A stretch of 64,000 nucleotides of DNA from Fasciolopsis buskii (lineage: Eukaryota > Platyhelminthes > Trematoda > Plagiorchiida > Fasciolidae): assembly GCA_008360955.1 (NCBI GenBank), contig LUCM01002277.1, positions 62,001 through 126,000 on the forward strand, read 5' to 3'. This document shows positions 38,601 through 51,776 of the stretch, piece by piece (position 1 is the first letter of the stretch; every line of letters begins with the position of its first letter). The translations under genes were made by a program, and so were the position numbers. Below the pieces are notes generated by a model that made no database searches, was not told the origin of the DNA, and saw only the letters and a program-made list of their open reading frames with translations.

Positions 38601-41600
38601 TGTTGATCGTTGGAGACCACTATAAGTAATTCGATTTTGGTTAATAAACGAAATGTTTCGTCTGCTAGATTCGATTTTTCCTCATATGAGTCAGTGGGAA
38701 TTGCAGAACGGTTCGGTTGGCGATCGGTTAGCTGAAAACATAGCGGATGTCTCTTCCCAGTTCGGCATTATGAAACATCTACGATCACTTTCAACCTTGG
38801 AAACAGACGTCATACATGCCCTGAATCCGAAAATGTCAATGGAAAATTTCGGGTGCTATATGCAAATGTTACCTATGATTGCATCTACCGACGATTGGTC
38901 GGTCTGACAGGACAGTATAAAGAGAATTTCAAAGACAACGGAAGCCAGATTTCACAAAGACAGCGGTTTGCCATCAAAGAACTCCGCATATCGTTGGCTC
39001 CAGATCAGTCAACAAATTCGAGCAAAATCGATGGAATACAAGTGTGTGGATGTCATCCTACTCAACAGAACCAATCACTATGGAGGAGATACAGTACTCA
39101 CTTGGGAAGTACATATATCCAGAACACATCAAACGTTAGTAAAATAGCTCCGTAAAGGCTCGATGTTCGATAGAATTTTCTTCTGCCTTCTAATCATTGG
39201 TTCTCTTGAGAATTCGGATTAGTGATGTATGATTCGTTGTAGATTGAATGTCATAGTTCGACAAACCTATCTCTCAGGGGCTCAAAAGCAAAGAATGATG
39301 ACATTTTTTCCAATTTGGAAGGCAAATGCTGCTCAATCCAAAGTAGCAGATAGTCACTTAAAACCAACCTTTGTGGTTCTCTTGCCAGTAAGATTTTAGT
39401 TGCCAATCTGGATGTTAAAGCAAGCTGAAAAATTTAGTTCACTCTCGGTCAAACGCGGATCATACGAACTCTTGAATATCAACGAAGAGTCCACAAGTGA
39501 TTGGCAGCTCTGGAGGAAGGCGAGGCGAGCAACACTGGGGAATAAAAAGTTCTGAATTACGGTTCTCCCTTTTTACACTGCTTTTTAACCCATCGTAAAA
39601 TGTTGTCCAACATTTGATGTCAGCCCCCTTCTCTGAGAATGATTCATAAAATGACTTCATTAGGATCATGCTGGGTTTGTAGGCAAACAACATCTATGGC
39701 AAACTGCATGATTTTGGTGAATGTCGACCAACAGACCTTTGTTCGTTTAACATCACAACAATGCAGCACTCAGGTACGATCCCAATGGTCAGAAGGCAGC
39801 TGCATACTACCCAATATAAGACGGAGATTTTTGTTCTATTGCGAATCTGTTTAATTATGAATAATCAGAACTAATCAGAAAGTGCGAGAACACAAGATGC
39901 TTACATAAACTAATGAGGGAAACAATGGCCTGTGTACCATTATGTCCGTTTCACCGAAACTGCTTGCGATCAGGTGGCAGCCCCAAGCTTTGCAATCTGG
40001 CAGGATGTACGACAAATGTATACTTGCAAATTGTTTATGAATCTCATTTATGCATGTTTGTAACTTGCGGAACGTGAAAGTAGTGACACTCCCCTGTTGG
40101 AGTTTGACGAGTACAGTAATCGTGAGTAAATCGACTAAAATTTACTCTTGAAATCATAAGAACTTTTCATTGTTTCTTCATTAGTGCAATTCATAGATTT
40201 TGTTAAACTTGTCACATGTAAAAATATTGAAATCCAACGGTTTGGGTACGAATCATTGGAAACGAGTTTGTCTCGCCCACCTGTGGTTGCTCAAAATGAC
40301 CAGCAATAATTTTCAACAAAATTTCAAATCTCCTAATTTAGCGTACACGTGATGTGATTTAATTAGAATTTGATTTCTTTAGGCAATTTTTATACTTCCA
40401 AAATCGTAATCAATGCCATTCTCCCCGATTCTAGTTTGGGTGGTGGATTAGATTGTTCAGGTCTCGAGCAGATTCAATATGTCCGGCCATGGATTGGTAG
40501 AAAGCAAAAAACGGTTAGCCCTAAGCCCTGGTTGACTACTGCCCCCGAGATTCGCTGGGTTTTCTGTTAGAACAAATTCGATGAAAATGAAATCTGAAGG
40601 CCACTGTGAAATGCCTGAAACTTTGTGATGCATCGCTGTTACGATGGGCCAGTGTGTGTTCCAAACCCGCCACGAAGGACGGAAAAGCGATGCTAGCAAG
40701 TAAACGTAATTGCACAAACCAGAAACGTTTGCCCGTGTGAGTTGCAAAGTAGCGGTCTAACATGATGGGTCGTGTTTCCTTGAATTAACTCGTGTTCGGA
40801 ACTCACCACAATCGCGATTAGAAACAGTAATGCGATAACTCATACCTAAAGCTTGATGGTGTTCTAAACATTTCACAATACATAGGATATTTCGGAGATA
40901 ACACAAATGCGACTATATCCCCTGTTAAGTTATCGAATAAAGACGAAAACATCGACTGGGAGTCCCTGCTTTTATCAGCTAAAAAGTCGAAAATGAAATG
41001 TTCGCATACTTGGGGGTTGGGGGTGGAAGTTGTAAGTCGGCTGTTTGCAGCTGCAGAATATTGGTGTTTTCTTTAACAGTTCTTCAAACACCGCTGCTCT
41101 CCGAACCGCTCTCAAACGAGGATCTTTCAGTCTTTTCGTTTAGATCCGTCAGGACTGGCCTAACTAGGAAACACGGTGGATCGTCAGCGATATTCTGGTT
41201 TAAGCGGCTTTTAAACAATATTTACTTTTATGTCACGTACCCAAGGCTGTTCCCCCTACAGAATAACCAATTTTCCTTAGTAGTACAATTTAGGAAACAC
41301 GCATCTTCAAAACCAACTTCTTAACGGGTTACGCTAATTCCAGTATGATGGGAAACAATGCACTGCGTCCGTGTCAGTAGTTTGCAACCAGGTTTTTCCA
41401 AAATGCAACTGATCCCACAATCATTATCAGTGTGTAACATTGGATTTTACCGCGGCAATTTACGGACCACAAAAGCAGTCGCAATGCATTGCAGAAAAGC
41501 GTAAACCACGATCCGCGAATCGAACTGTCAGCGATTGACTACAAAGCAAAAGCTCAATAGAACCCAAATATGCCTGCCTGATTTGCACTCACAGAACCTA

Positions 41601-44600
41601 ACCAATAAGACTGTACTAGTTTTGTGGAATTCTTGTTTTGGCATGCAAACTAGTAATCTCTGTAGACGCCAGGGCTGGTTCTCATGTTTTTTGAATCTGT
41701 TTTTTTAAGCCGCTGAGTTGTTCTAGGCTCGAATATCACATGCATTGGAGAAACAACTCCAAACTGCACCGTGTTGTGTCAGTCCTTCTGAAAATGATTG
41801 AATGTAGGCTTAACCTTCATTGTTGGTTTCGCCTAGCATACTGGTGAATTGGCATGGTTTTATTCCGTCCACCGCGGTTTTGCGTCGCTTCTCGTCCTAA
41901 ACAACCTATCGCAGCTGAGAAGCACGGGGGAGTTTACCAAACAATGCCAAATAGTGGAAAAAATGAAAAGTAGCATTTAATTGTTTCGGGGGCGGATAAA
42001 ATCAGTGTGATTGTGACGTAAGAGAGGTGCTAGCAACTTTTTGAACAAATGCATTAGATAGGCAGATTCAGTAATCAGGAACATATGAAACCCATCCGAA
42101 TTCCTAGATCTAAATTGCGGATAACACTACGTGGGAACAATGTGGTGTCGATCAAAATAGGTCATTTGCCCACGTGGAGGACTTCCTATACCCTTAAATA
42201 TTCTTTCTATATATATATATATACATATACTTCAGTGCTGTATTTCGGTCAGAATCGTCAATGAAAACAACAGTTACGATCACCATGATGTAAAAATGTA
42301 TCTGGTGATTTGACTAAGCTAATATGGTTGGCTATTTTCGATGCTAGTAGAAACATGGTTCTGATTTGTCAGAATGCATGCTAAACATGAGGCGTTGGAT
42401 TCTCTATGGCCATTGGTTTTGGGAAAAGTGGAACGAATAGTGAATAGTGTGGATATACAGAAAAGAAACCTTGAGGAGTTATCGTGTAAACGAAGGATGT
42501 AATCTGGTATAACGTTTCAACAAATGATTCACATGCAGGTAGGTTTTGATTACCTAAATTCATAAGAAATACTCTCAGTTATATAAAGGACGTGTAGCTA
42601 TTAAGAGGCATTTACTAAGGGTGGGGATTTCGTAGTCTTTTCTAGGCAAAATATCAAACGTAAATAACATTCGAAAAAGCACATCAGTATAAAAACTGTA
42701 TAAGACATCCTTTTTCAAATTGTGATGTCGGAGCTTACTGATTTGAAATGGTGACCGTCGCTGATTCTTTGCACAAACGCAAACAGGAAAAGCCAACTTC
42801 AAATGTTCGCCAAAGGTTCGCTCTTCAGTTCATCTGACAAAATCAAGCCAATAACGATTCGTGAACTGGAAGCATGCTTTTCTGGATGGGGAAAAGGAAC
42901 AAACTTTACGGACATTAAATGCGTTGAAATCTAAATCGACTTGTACCAATAAATAATGGACAGAAGACAAATTGCCGGGCAAATTTGAAAATTCTAATTG
43001 CTTGAGAGAGTTTTAGACAGAACAGCATCGTCAGCATACTTTGGCATATGACAGTAGGAGGTAGTTATTTAGTCACATATGTGTGTAAATAACAGGTATG
43101 TGGGAGAACAGTTCTCTGAAGCACGCTGGAATAATTGGCGACCAACAGTTTTGACATCTTTCTACCCACTGCTTTATGCTGGGTTCTGCTGGTGCAGTAA
43201 TCAGACAGACATACTGAACAGGATCTGTGAAAACCGGGGGAGACCGTGAGATAGAATCGAATGCAGACGAACTGTGTAGGAAGAAACATTTTCGGATTTC
43301 ATCGACGCAACTAAGGAGTGCGTATCACACAAATGAGAAAATCGAAAGGGTCCAAAAAGCACTTGCCAGAATTATAAGCAAACTGAAGGAGATTATCACA
43401 TTGCTACATGAAAAAACGTAAACCTTAGAGCATGACAGGTTCCGTGGGCCTTATGCAGGATAACGTTAAGGCAATGGGACTACGGCGCAATTACCGAATT
43501 CTGGATGAATACAATGGTGCCGGAGCTGCGCCCTGTTTGACAATGTATTTAACGTATAAATGAACGCGTCTGCTCTCTCCACATCATTGCCGTAGAAAAC
43601 ACGGAGACAGACTGTCCGGCTCTAAATGGAACGTAATTTTAGTTGCCCGAATGAAGGTGATCGGCGCATGAAAAACATGTACAGAATTAACCGAATTTTA
43701 TTGGAATGATGGACGAAAGCATGACTCGTACCGGCTGCATCTGTCTCATATTCCGCAAGTCTCTTTTCTTCCTGCAAAAAAGATAACTATTTTGTGGAAA
43801 GAAATTTGCTTTTCTGACCAATCAGACGTTGTTCGGCTATCGTTCTGCCAATATGTTTGATTTCAGCTTCAATTGTTGTGGCAAACGTAGATCGCATTCG
43901 CGAACTGTCACGGGATTTGTAAACATGCCGTTTTCGATTCATGGAGGGTTTCAGCAATTGGAAAAATATTTGGGCATTTGAGCCGAATACGACATCGGAT
44001 TGTCGGCATACATCAACTTTCGTAATGACCGTGTCTGTGACGAGTAAGACATTGTCATTTGTCAATGGTCCGAGACTGAAACAAGAAGATGCACATAAAA
44101 GACTTTTCGAAATGAATAATCAAATTGTCATGTGTCAGAAAGTACGGAAAAGAAATGCACATTTGGTTCGGTTGCTTGAATGAAGGGATAGCACACTGAG
44201 AATGTTTCGTGCCTTGGTAGAAATAAACAGTGAACGCTAGCTGATGTGGGCACGCGTAACTTCAGGGAAAATAATGAAGGATAATTTGTGGTGACGATTA
44301 TGTCCGAAACGTGGTTTTCTCCGGTCAGAAAATTGTAGCAGGCTGTCAGAATCAAACATAATCAGCGACAGGGTCCATGTATGATGAAAATTATCCATAA
44401 TAATTTGTAAATTAACCCCAATCAATAACAGGATAAATGCCAGACGTAGACGAAAATGTAAGGATATTTTGGTATGAGCAAAACGAGGTCAGGCATATGG
44501 TCTTTTTACTTATACTCCGAAGACGAGAAAACGTTAGATGACACTAAGTTATCGCGCCCTCAGTTTTAGAGAGTATGCATTAGTAACTTTAGTCTTGCCA

Positions 44601-46877
44601 GACCAAAAAATGTTTGAGGACATCCACAAACCCCTTTTATTTTCTTCTTCTGTCCTGGCAGCATAACTTGATTCCATCTATTAGTGTCAGGCAGTTTATG
44701 ACCGCAATTAATTTAAACAAATGTAACAAATTTAGACATGAATCCGTGTTTGAATTGCAGGAGGTTGATGCAACATTTTATTTAACAGGAAGTTAATGTT
44801 GGTACGTCGGAATGAACATTGTATTCGGAGGGGTGCTTGCTTCATCCACCTTCCTAGCCGAATTCGTACTTCTTTAGGACTGAATACCTGTTTGAGATGC
44901 AGCAGTTTCCGGTTCTATTGGAGCATAAGGGGTATTTAAACAGTCAAAATTGGAAATCGATAAATGAGGAAACACGGATGCTAAAATTGGAACTGGAATG
45001 GCTGAACCATTGCACAGCATTGCAGCAAAGAGAGCTACTGCGTTCTTGATATCGACTAGAAACTCCCGAAAGCGTAACTGAATTAGGCCTCCTTTCAATA
45101 TTTACCTTGGATTCTTCCAGCCATAATACCACAGTTCACATCGAATGCGGGAATAGGGTGCCCGACACTATAAGCTAATCAAAAGGGAAATTTGACCGAC
45201 GGCTGGTGTACTTGAACTCGCTCCGTTCATTGTAAAATGCGACGATGTTGATCGCGAGATAGCCACTCCAACTGGAAGTCCGGTTTTGAGTTTACTATTC
45301 AGCGCACCTGTTACTAATTGGTGTTGTTGCCGAGTAAACTTATTGCTTATATTTTGCCAGCTGGAGGTTATTTAAAAAATGAAGTGCAGCGATTTCCATT
45401 TCATACCAGTCATGGAAGCTTATGAATGCTGCACAATGTTTCATTTTATCGGGTCGAGCCCAGCAAATTCGTTAGTTTCTGGTATCTCAAACTTTGACTA
45501 TCTCTTAAATTTCCTGATCAGGTTAGTTTTGTGTTCATCGTAACTTGGTCGCATTAAGCAACTAACCTGATTGGCGCCGGTTAATTCGGTCATCAGTCAA
45601 CGCCCTCTCATTGTGGCCTATGTTAATTTAATCCAATTCTCCAAGTTGTTTTAAGCAATGGTCCTGAACGGAACTGGTAACGGAAGCGGTTTGTCACGCA
45701 AAGTGAATCACTAAAATGTGTTCATTTCACCTGCTTTTGGTGACAAATCCAAAAGAGCTGAACTTTATCACATTCGGATTTCTGGATCCCTTGGGATTAT
45801 CGTATGTGGATCTTCTTCTCACTAACTTCACTACTGTCAGCAACAGACCATCAGTTGTAGGATTACAGGCCGTTCTCCTCATTAATATTGCCTTCTTCGA
45901 AAGATCATGTTTATGAAGCAATTGTGAAAGAAACGAATGTGCGTATTCATACTATGGCTTAGTGGAGAAAAGTTGTTTGATTGCATGCAGATCACGAGTA
46001 CATTGTCTCGTGTACTCCACAAGGATAACCATTTCGAAAAACTGACGTTCATCAAAGCACATATTTTATTGGCTTGATAATCTGACGTGATTAGTGTCGC
46101 GCGTGATATCAAGTTAAAAAAGTCATTGTGAGAAAAATTGTGAAACGGTCCATGGAATGCATTAGATTCTATTGAGAGAAAAACGTTGGAAAGTTTGCTG
46201 ATTCATTTTCGAAAATGATTTGTGATAAGCACACCTGTGGTCATCAAACACAGCGGAGCTACTTTACTACATTCTAATTCAGTCGTCTTACAGGAAGAGT
46301 TTGATGATTCCAAATTCCCGCTTCATACTTCAGGAAGTGCCTTCTTAGATTTCGAACTTGTGCTCCATTGTGAATAATTACATCAGTTTGAATAATTCTG
46401 GACCGAAAATACAACGCAGAGGCAAAATTTTTCACTTGCTATCAGAAGGAGTTTTCATACCCAATCGATCGATCACAGTTGATTGAGAAACAAGGAAACG
46501 AATACAAATGAAATCAGCTAGTCGGTTTTTGGATAACAAAATATAGAGTCCCTTGGATTCCGTTCCATTATGTTGGTCGCATCCCACGGAAGGTGACTGG
46601 CGAGGCATAGTTAAGGACCGAAGATCAGGTGCGGCATTGGAATATTAGTCAGCGCAAAACTGGGTGCGTTCGATAGTCACGTTCAGGATAGCCCGGCGGC
46701 CTAGTATCTGACCGGTAAGCCGAAATTGGCTGCTTCATTACTGACTCTTGAAGATTGACTTTTGAATGCATAATTGCATTTCCCATTCTTCGGATATGTG
46801 GGGTTTGTGAAACGGCCGTTTGTAAGAAATCATATGTTAACCAGTTTGTGTGACGTTTACAAGTAAATGATTAACCA
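35699..46877. other. No recognisable gene; long featureless stretch
   Basis: Eleven kilobases with only chance-length open frames and a (TA)n run at 42209-42223. Three weak leads remain. A minus-strand open stretch at about 36250-36430 lies between splice-like sites. Plus-strand stretches near 38534-38596 (donor cggctg|gtgagt) and 38673-38907 (acceptor tctgctag) are phase-compatible with each other. A plus-strand frame at about 40381-40570 follows the acceptor gatttctttag. No product is recognisable in any of them. Confidence 0.4.
42209..42223. repeat. (TA)n microsatellite
   Basis: About seven TA units. Confidence 0.88.
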
Positions 46878-47042
46878 ATTTTTATCTTTTTATCTTTGAC
46901 TTCCTTTATTAATAAAATAACCATGTACACTATTTCCCACGAAGGGATCCGCGGCCAACAGAGGGCTGCCAAACGGGGAAGTTGACCGGCGGCCTTTACG
47001 TTCAAACGTCACGGGCTTATCCACTTGGTCACCGTCATCCTC
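46878..47042 (-). repeat. tRNA-derived SINE, family A, copy 4
   Basis: Minus-strand copy with a well kept A box (gtgaccaagtggataag, in the complement of 47018-47034) and a B-box remnant (cgtttgaacg, complement of 46999-47008). The family body follows (gccgccggtcaacttcccc, then ggcagccctctgttggcc), and the tail contains ttattaataaaggaag. This copy and the one at 33747 share the tail word almost exactly. Confidence 0.8.
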
Positions 47043-48575
47043 AAACGTGAATCAATCCAGTTTGTCTTGTTAGTTTGTCTGTCTTTCCGCAAATAACTTT
47101 GATTTGACCAACCCCGGAAATCAGGGTCACTCAATGCACTAAGGCAAAATTCTAGAGCACCCGATTAAAAACTCCTGGGCAAAACATTTAATATTGATTT
47201 AGTTGCTGATTAGAGTGTGGTCTTGGTTAATCGCTTATCCAATGCATTCTAATGCGTGCTGGCCCGTTAGACTATTAATTGAAAAGTATCCAACAAGGAA
47301 GTCAACTGGTGATATCGATGAACTCAGAAGCGATATTGCACACAGACGGTTGCTCCCGCACCGTCGGCGAATTCGAAAACAACCCAACTTAAGAGGAGGG
47401 TTTGGGAATGCCACCCCTTGTGGCAAGGCCAGTTATTTTGGAGTATGCGCTATGTTAATCAGGGAAGCGCTAATTATTCATAAAGCATTAAAAGTTAGGA
47501 AAATGTCTCCGCAAAAAATCGATATATATTGTTTTTTTCGTCTGCTGATCAATCCATGATTTCATTTGATGTACAAGAAAATATTTGATGTCAGATTTGA
47601 TGTATAACAAATTACGGCTTTCGTTTTATCCATTTGAAGTTTTTGACCAGCCGCGATTCAAAAGTGGCTTTCCTCTGAATCAACTTTTACGAAGTATGAT
47701 TTTGGGGGATTTCATGATTATACAATGAATCCAGCGCACACTTGGGTGCGAAATGCGCTTTTGCACCGCTTGTGTTCTGCCAGGCGGGCTGAGAGGCCAT
47801 ACCGAATGGGGTTCCGACGTTTCATCTGAGAATCGACAGTTACCAGCTCAGATTACATAAACATGTGACAATGACGGTAGTGAACTTTTCCCAATATCCT
47901 GTGAACCTATCCATTACTTGGAAAAACGTTTTGCCGTAGACAGTGGGTTGGCTTAGCTATCATGAGTTTGAGTTACGGACTTCATGTAATCTTAGCTGTC
48001 CACACATATAAGTTTTAAGAAAATGCAAATGGCCACAGGGAAAGGTTGGAAATTAGGATTAATCTTCAGCGTCAAAGCAACTTCACCGTTACAGGTAAGG
48101 TTACCATAAAAGAGCTTGAAAGTGTGACGATGCAAACCACAAGAAAAAGGACTTGAAAACTTATTTCTCTAGCATAAAATCAAGGGGAAGTTTGATAGTG
48201 TCCAAAATCATTTAGCAAATTTATGGTGTGAACGAGACACTTAACCATTCAAACATTTTTTGAGAAATTTCAGACGGATTTCGAAGCTCGGTATTAGTAA
48301 TGGGTTCAGACTGACGAAGAAGTTGCAATGTCAGAAGATGCAAGCAGAATTAGCACAGGTGATAAACTGGCACAATGGTTAATTGCTTTACTAACCAAGA
48401 TTTGCGGAAAATCAATTACGATGAGTTGCCCACTCTAACAGCACTTCAGGTCTGTCGGCTGAGAAGACGTTCTTGTAAGTGCCAGGTGTGAGTCTTGCAC
48501 TCAGATCTCATCAGTTGTGCTTCTACCCACGGTTCTAGCTGGACTTTACAGCTGGCTTCCAGCAAATTAGGAGGA
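47043..48575. other. No recognisable gene
   Basis: The 118-codon plus-strand frame at 47203-47559 is of chance length and has no known domain. Confidence 0.45.
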
Positions 48576-48660
48576 GTCCGGTGGCTTAGTGATGACACTC
48601 ATCTTCTAGCTGACAAGCCGATTCCCAAAGTGAGTGCAATGGAGAACAAAATCTAATATA
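48576..48660 (+). repeat. tRNA-like SINE head
   Basis: An A box close to consensus (ggtggcttagtgatga, 48580-48595) is followed at tRNA spacing by a decayed B box (gagtgcaatgg, 48632-48642). No tRNA acceptor stem can be drawn with confidence, so this is read as a SINE head rather than a functional tRNA. The downstream body is not delimited. Confidence 0.5.
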
Positions 48661-51639
48661 GACTAAATTCGAGTCACGTGCTGCCAAACTGCAAGGTTGA
48701 TGGCATAACCTGATGTTCATGTGTGATTAGTGTAATCTAAAATACAGTTTGTTATGCACATTCACATTACTACCACACTAATCGCAAGCCGGCATCCTTC
48801 TTGTTATCATCTGGTATTGTGAAAGGTAAAATGTTTGCAGTAATTAGAAGCAGATTGAGAAGAGCGGACTTACATGTAGCTTGTTGATCTGTTCACCCGA
48901 ATGTAAAAACGCGAGTGAGGTTGGCGCAATAGATGCATTACAGACGAGTGAAACAGCTGCCGTTTCTGTCAGTTAGTCATCACGATGTGCGGGGATTTTC
49001 TATTTGAGCACAAGTCGGGCGCGGCTGTGTACTTAGAACGCCCGATAGGACACAACAAGTGGAAAAAATAATGACTTAGTGACAAATGAATGAATTTTCG
49101 ACAAACGGACAGCATTGCAGCAGTTTGGTCTTTTGACTATAGCATTGAGTGCATGCAATACAGGCATACTATCATTTGCACACATCTCGTTGCCAAGACT
49201 CATGATCTTTGGTGATTAGAATGAGTGTTTGGTTGTGTCAAGCCTATATGGAGTTGAACGAAGCAAGCCAGTACCAACGTTTGCTGCCTTTACGGGTGCA
49301 TGCCTTGTGCGTCCAATCCAGTTATCTTGTGCACGAAGTGTTTAAATCAAAATTGAACTAACTCACTGGGTGAAATACCGAAGCTGGAAATATAGGACCG
49401 ATGCTTTCTTAGGGAAAAGTACCAGCACCTTTGTATGTGCATGCATTATTTACCGACATAGACTTTAGTTTGTCCGTTTATGTCTTATCTAGTAAGGTTA
49501 ACTAGTTATTTTTTTGTTGATACGCGTATGCAGACTTAGCGCCAAAAACTCCACGGACTAGTATCACGTTAGTATTGGTTTCGTCTCAAAAACCAAGTGT
49601 AATACTACGCAGTTTTCCTCGTGTGGTAAGCAAAACCACTTTTTGTGTGCCACTTATGAAGCGTGAATATTGTGTAATAATCAGTTACTTTACGTTTGCC
49701 TTGGTTTTATGTTTTAGTATTGAGTATTCCACGAAAGACACACTCTAAAAGCTGAGCCAAATTAGTCGTAACCCACACCAAGCCAGAATAACAATCGCTC
49801 CACCATCGAGTAATGAGTGTCGAGAAGAAAGCTCGAGAGATCTCCGTGTCTAGTCGTGATTGAAAACATACGATACAGTTGAAAAAAGACGAGATCATGT
49901 AAATGGGAGATTATGCAAAGCTCCAAATCCGGGGAAATCAGTTTGACAAATCATGAAGTGTAAAATCGGCATCATTAGCCGGCCAGCTGACAAACCGGAA
50001 GCTACAAAACGACCGCGGTGTTACAGCCGTGAACAAGTTAAAACAATAACTAATGAAACAATAATGTAGGCTTATTTGATTGTGACGGTCAACAAGTGGG
50101 TGGACGCCAGGAAAATAAACGGGGAGTGAAACATTCCATGCGAGGTGTTTATACAACTTTCATGTGCTAAACTACTGTGGTTCATCTCGGTCCAATTGAA
50201 GTGTGGGATTTTTGGTCGAGTAGGATTCTTCTCGTATAGATTATGGAAATTCACAAGGCAAATTCGAGCTAGAAGTTGGATTATTATTTTGTAGACTATA
50301 AATTCAAAGGGTAGCCACCGTGAACGGAAACCCAGTTTTCCGTGCACAACAGAATGTCACCTTCGGAACTCATATGACTATCAATTGCAATAAAACTATT
50401 GCGGCTGAACTGATCCCTGCTTGTTTTGGCAATTCTGTCGGGAGTTATTCACTGTTTTGTCAATCTTCGAAGTTAGACTTACTCATTTCTTTGTGCCTTG
50501 AGCCGTGGAAAATGTTAGCTAGGCTTTGAATCATGTGCATAGCCTTCAAACCAGACTCACTCTAATTTTCTAATAAAAATTGTGCTTATATGGTTTCTGA
50601 TTTCCTATGATATGCGCCACGTGAGGCGGGGAAGTGGGCAAAATCAATACCAAGGTCCTGATGTTTTAGTGATTTTCAAAGGAAATGTTCCTACAGGCTG
50701 AGCGAAAAAAATTCACTGTCCCCTGTATGATGAATCCCACCGATCTTCTGGGCCGTATTTGTACTTAATGGTGAAATCACATAAGTATACAGCGAAAAGC
50801 ACTTGTATCAATTTGCCACGATGTGTGTTAGAACTTGTCACTTTCTGCGCAAGAAACAACACAATTGCAGACACCTTTCAAATGGTTTAATCCCAAATGA
50901 GTCAAATCTAATCGACAGTCACAATTAGGCATAAGCGCTGGACCACAGTTGATTTTTGCCCGCCCCCCTCCAAGTATGTGAAACGTGATTATTCAATTGG
51001 CATTTCTTCTGCCGCTGGTTGTTGAACCATGCGAATTTTAGTAGAAAAAATAGTGACGCCATTAGACGTGAAAATGTTTCATTTCTTCTCATCCCTTTTA
51101 GACATGGAATAATTTAGTGATGATTGCGCGATTAACAACTTTTTAATTCGGTTCAATTGCATCAGGTAAAATTTTCAAAATAAAACAATTCCAGGACGTG
51201 GGCGATGTTGGCGGCTACATGCAGCTCTTGGTTACGGTGCCAACTATTCACTTATCTGAACCCAAAACAAATCCACTTTGCACTGAATTTTCGATCATTT
51301 CACTTTCATTTGTTTTTATACGCCATTCACGTTGCAAATTTCGTGGGTGTGAGCCTTGTGATTAGCGTGCAGAAAATATTTTCAAAGAAGTTTTGCACGC
51401 TCACTAGCAAAGCATTCTCGTGCTAATTGTCAAGAACTGGTGATCAGATTTGTGGTATGTTGAATCATCTGATTTGTAGACGAAGTTTGCCTCGTTTTCA
51501 TTGGGACTGAATTGTTAATCTCACACGTGTGTATGCAAGTTAAGAGAAAGCTCTTGGGCCTAATAGACCAGAAGCCGGAAAGTTGCGGAGCCAGAAACCA
51601 TGGCCGTAGAAAAATCTCGGTAGCATAAAACCGCATAAG
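48661..51639. other. No recognisable gene
   Basis: AT-rich DNA with no recognisable coding or repeat feature. Minus-strand open frames at 49707-49898 and 50072-50347 are of chance length. Confidence 0.45.
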
Positions 51640-51776
51640 GTCTCACTAAGTTCGTTGGATTGCCTCTGGAGGACGAAGAATCAGCATCTGCAATAAAAAT
51701 TGCTGGTAGATGTGGGATTCATATCTCGGCGTATTTTCAGGCGAGAGATCCTCAATCTATTTGACCTCTGCCAGTT
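51640..51776 (-). repeat. tRNA-derived SINE copy
   Basis: On the minus strand the A box region gaggtcaaatagattgagg (complement of 51750-51768) is followed by the B box gatatgaatccca (complement of 51713-51725). Between them is a tRNA-like ctctcgcctgaaaat stretch. The head resembles that of the 35.6 kb SINE. The body toward 51640 is not matched elsewhere, so that boundary is approximate. Confidence 0.6.
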
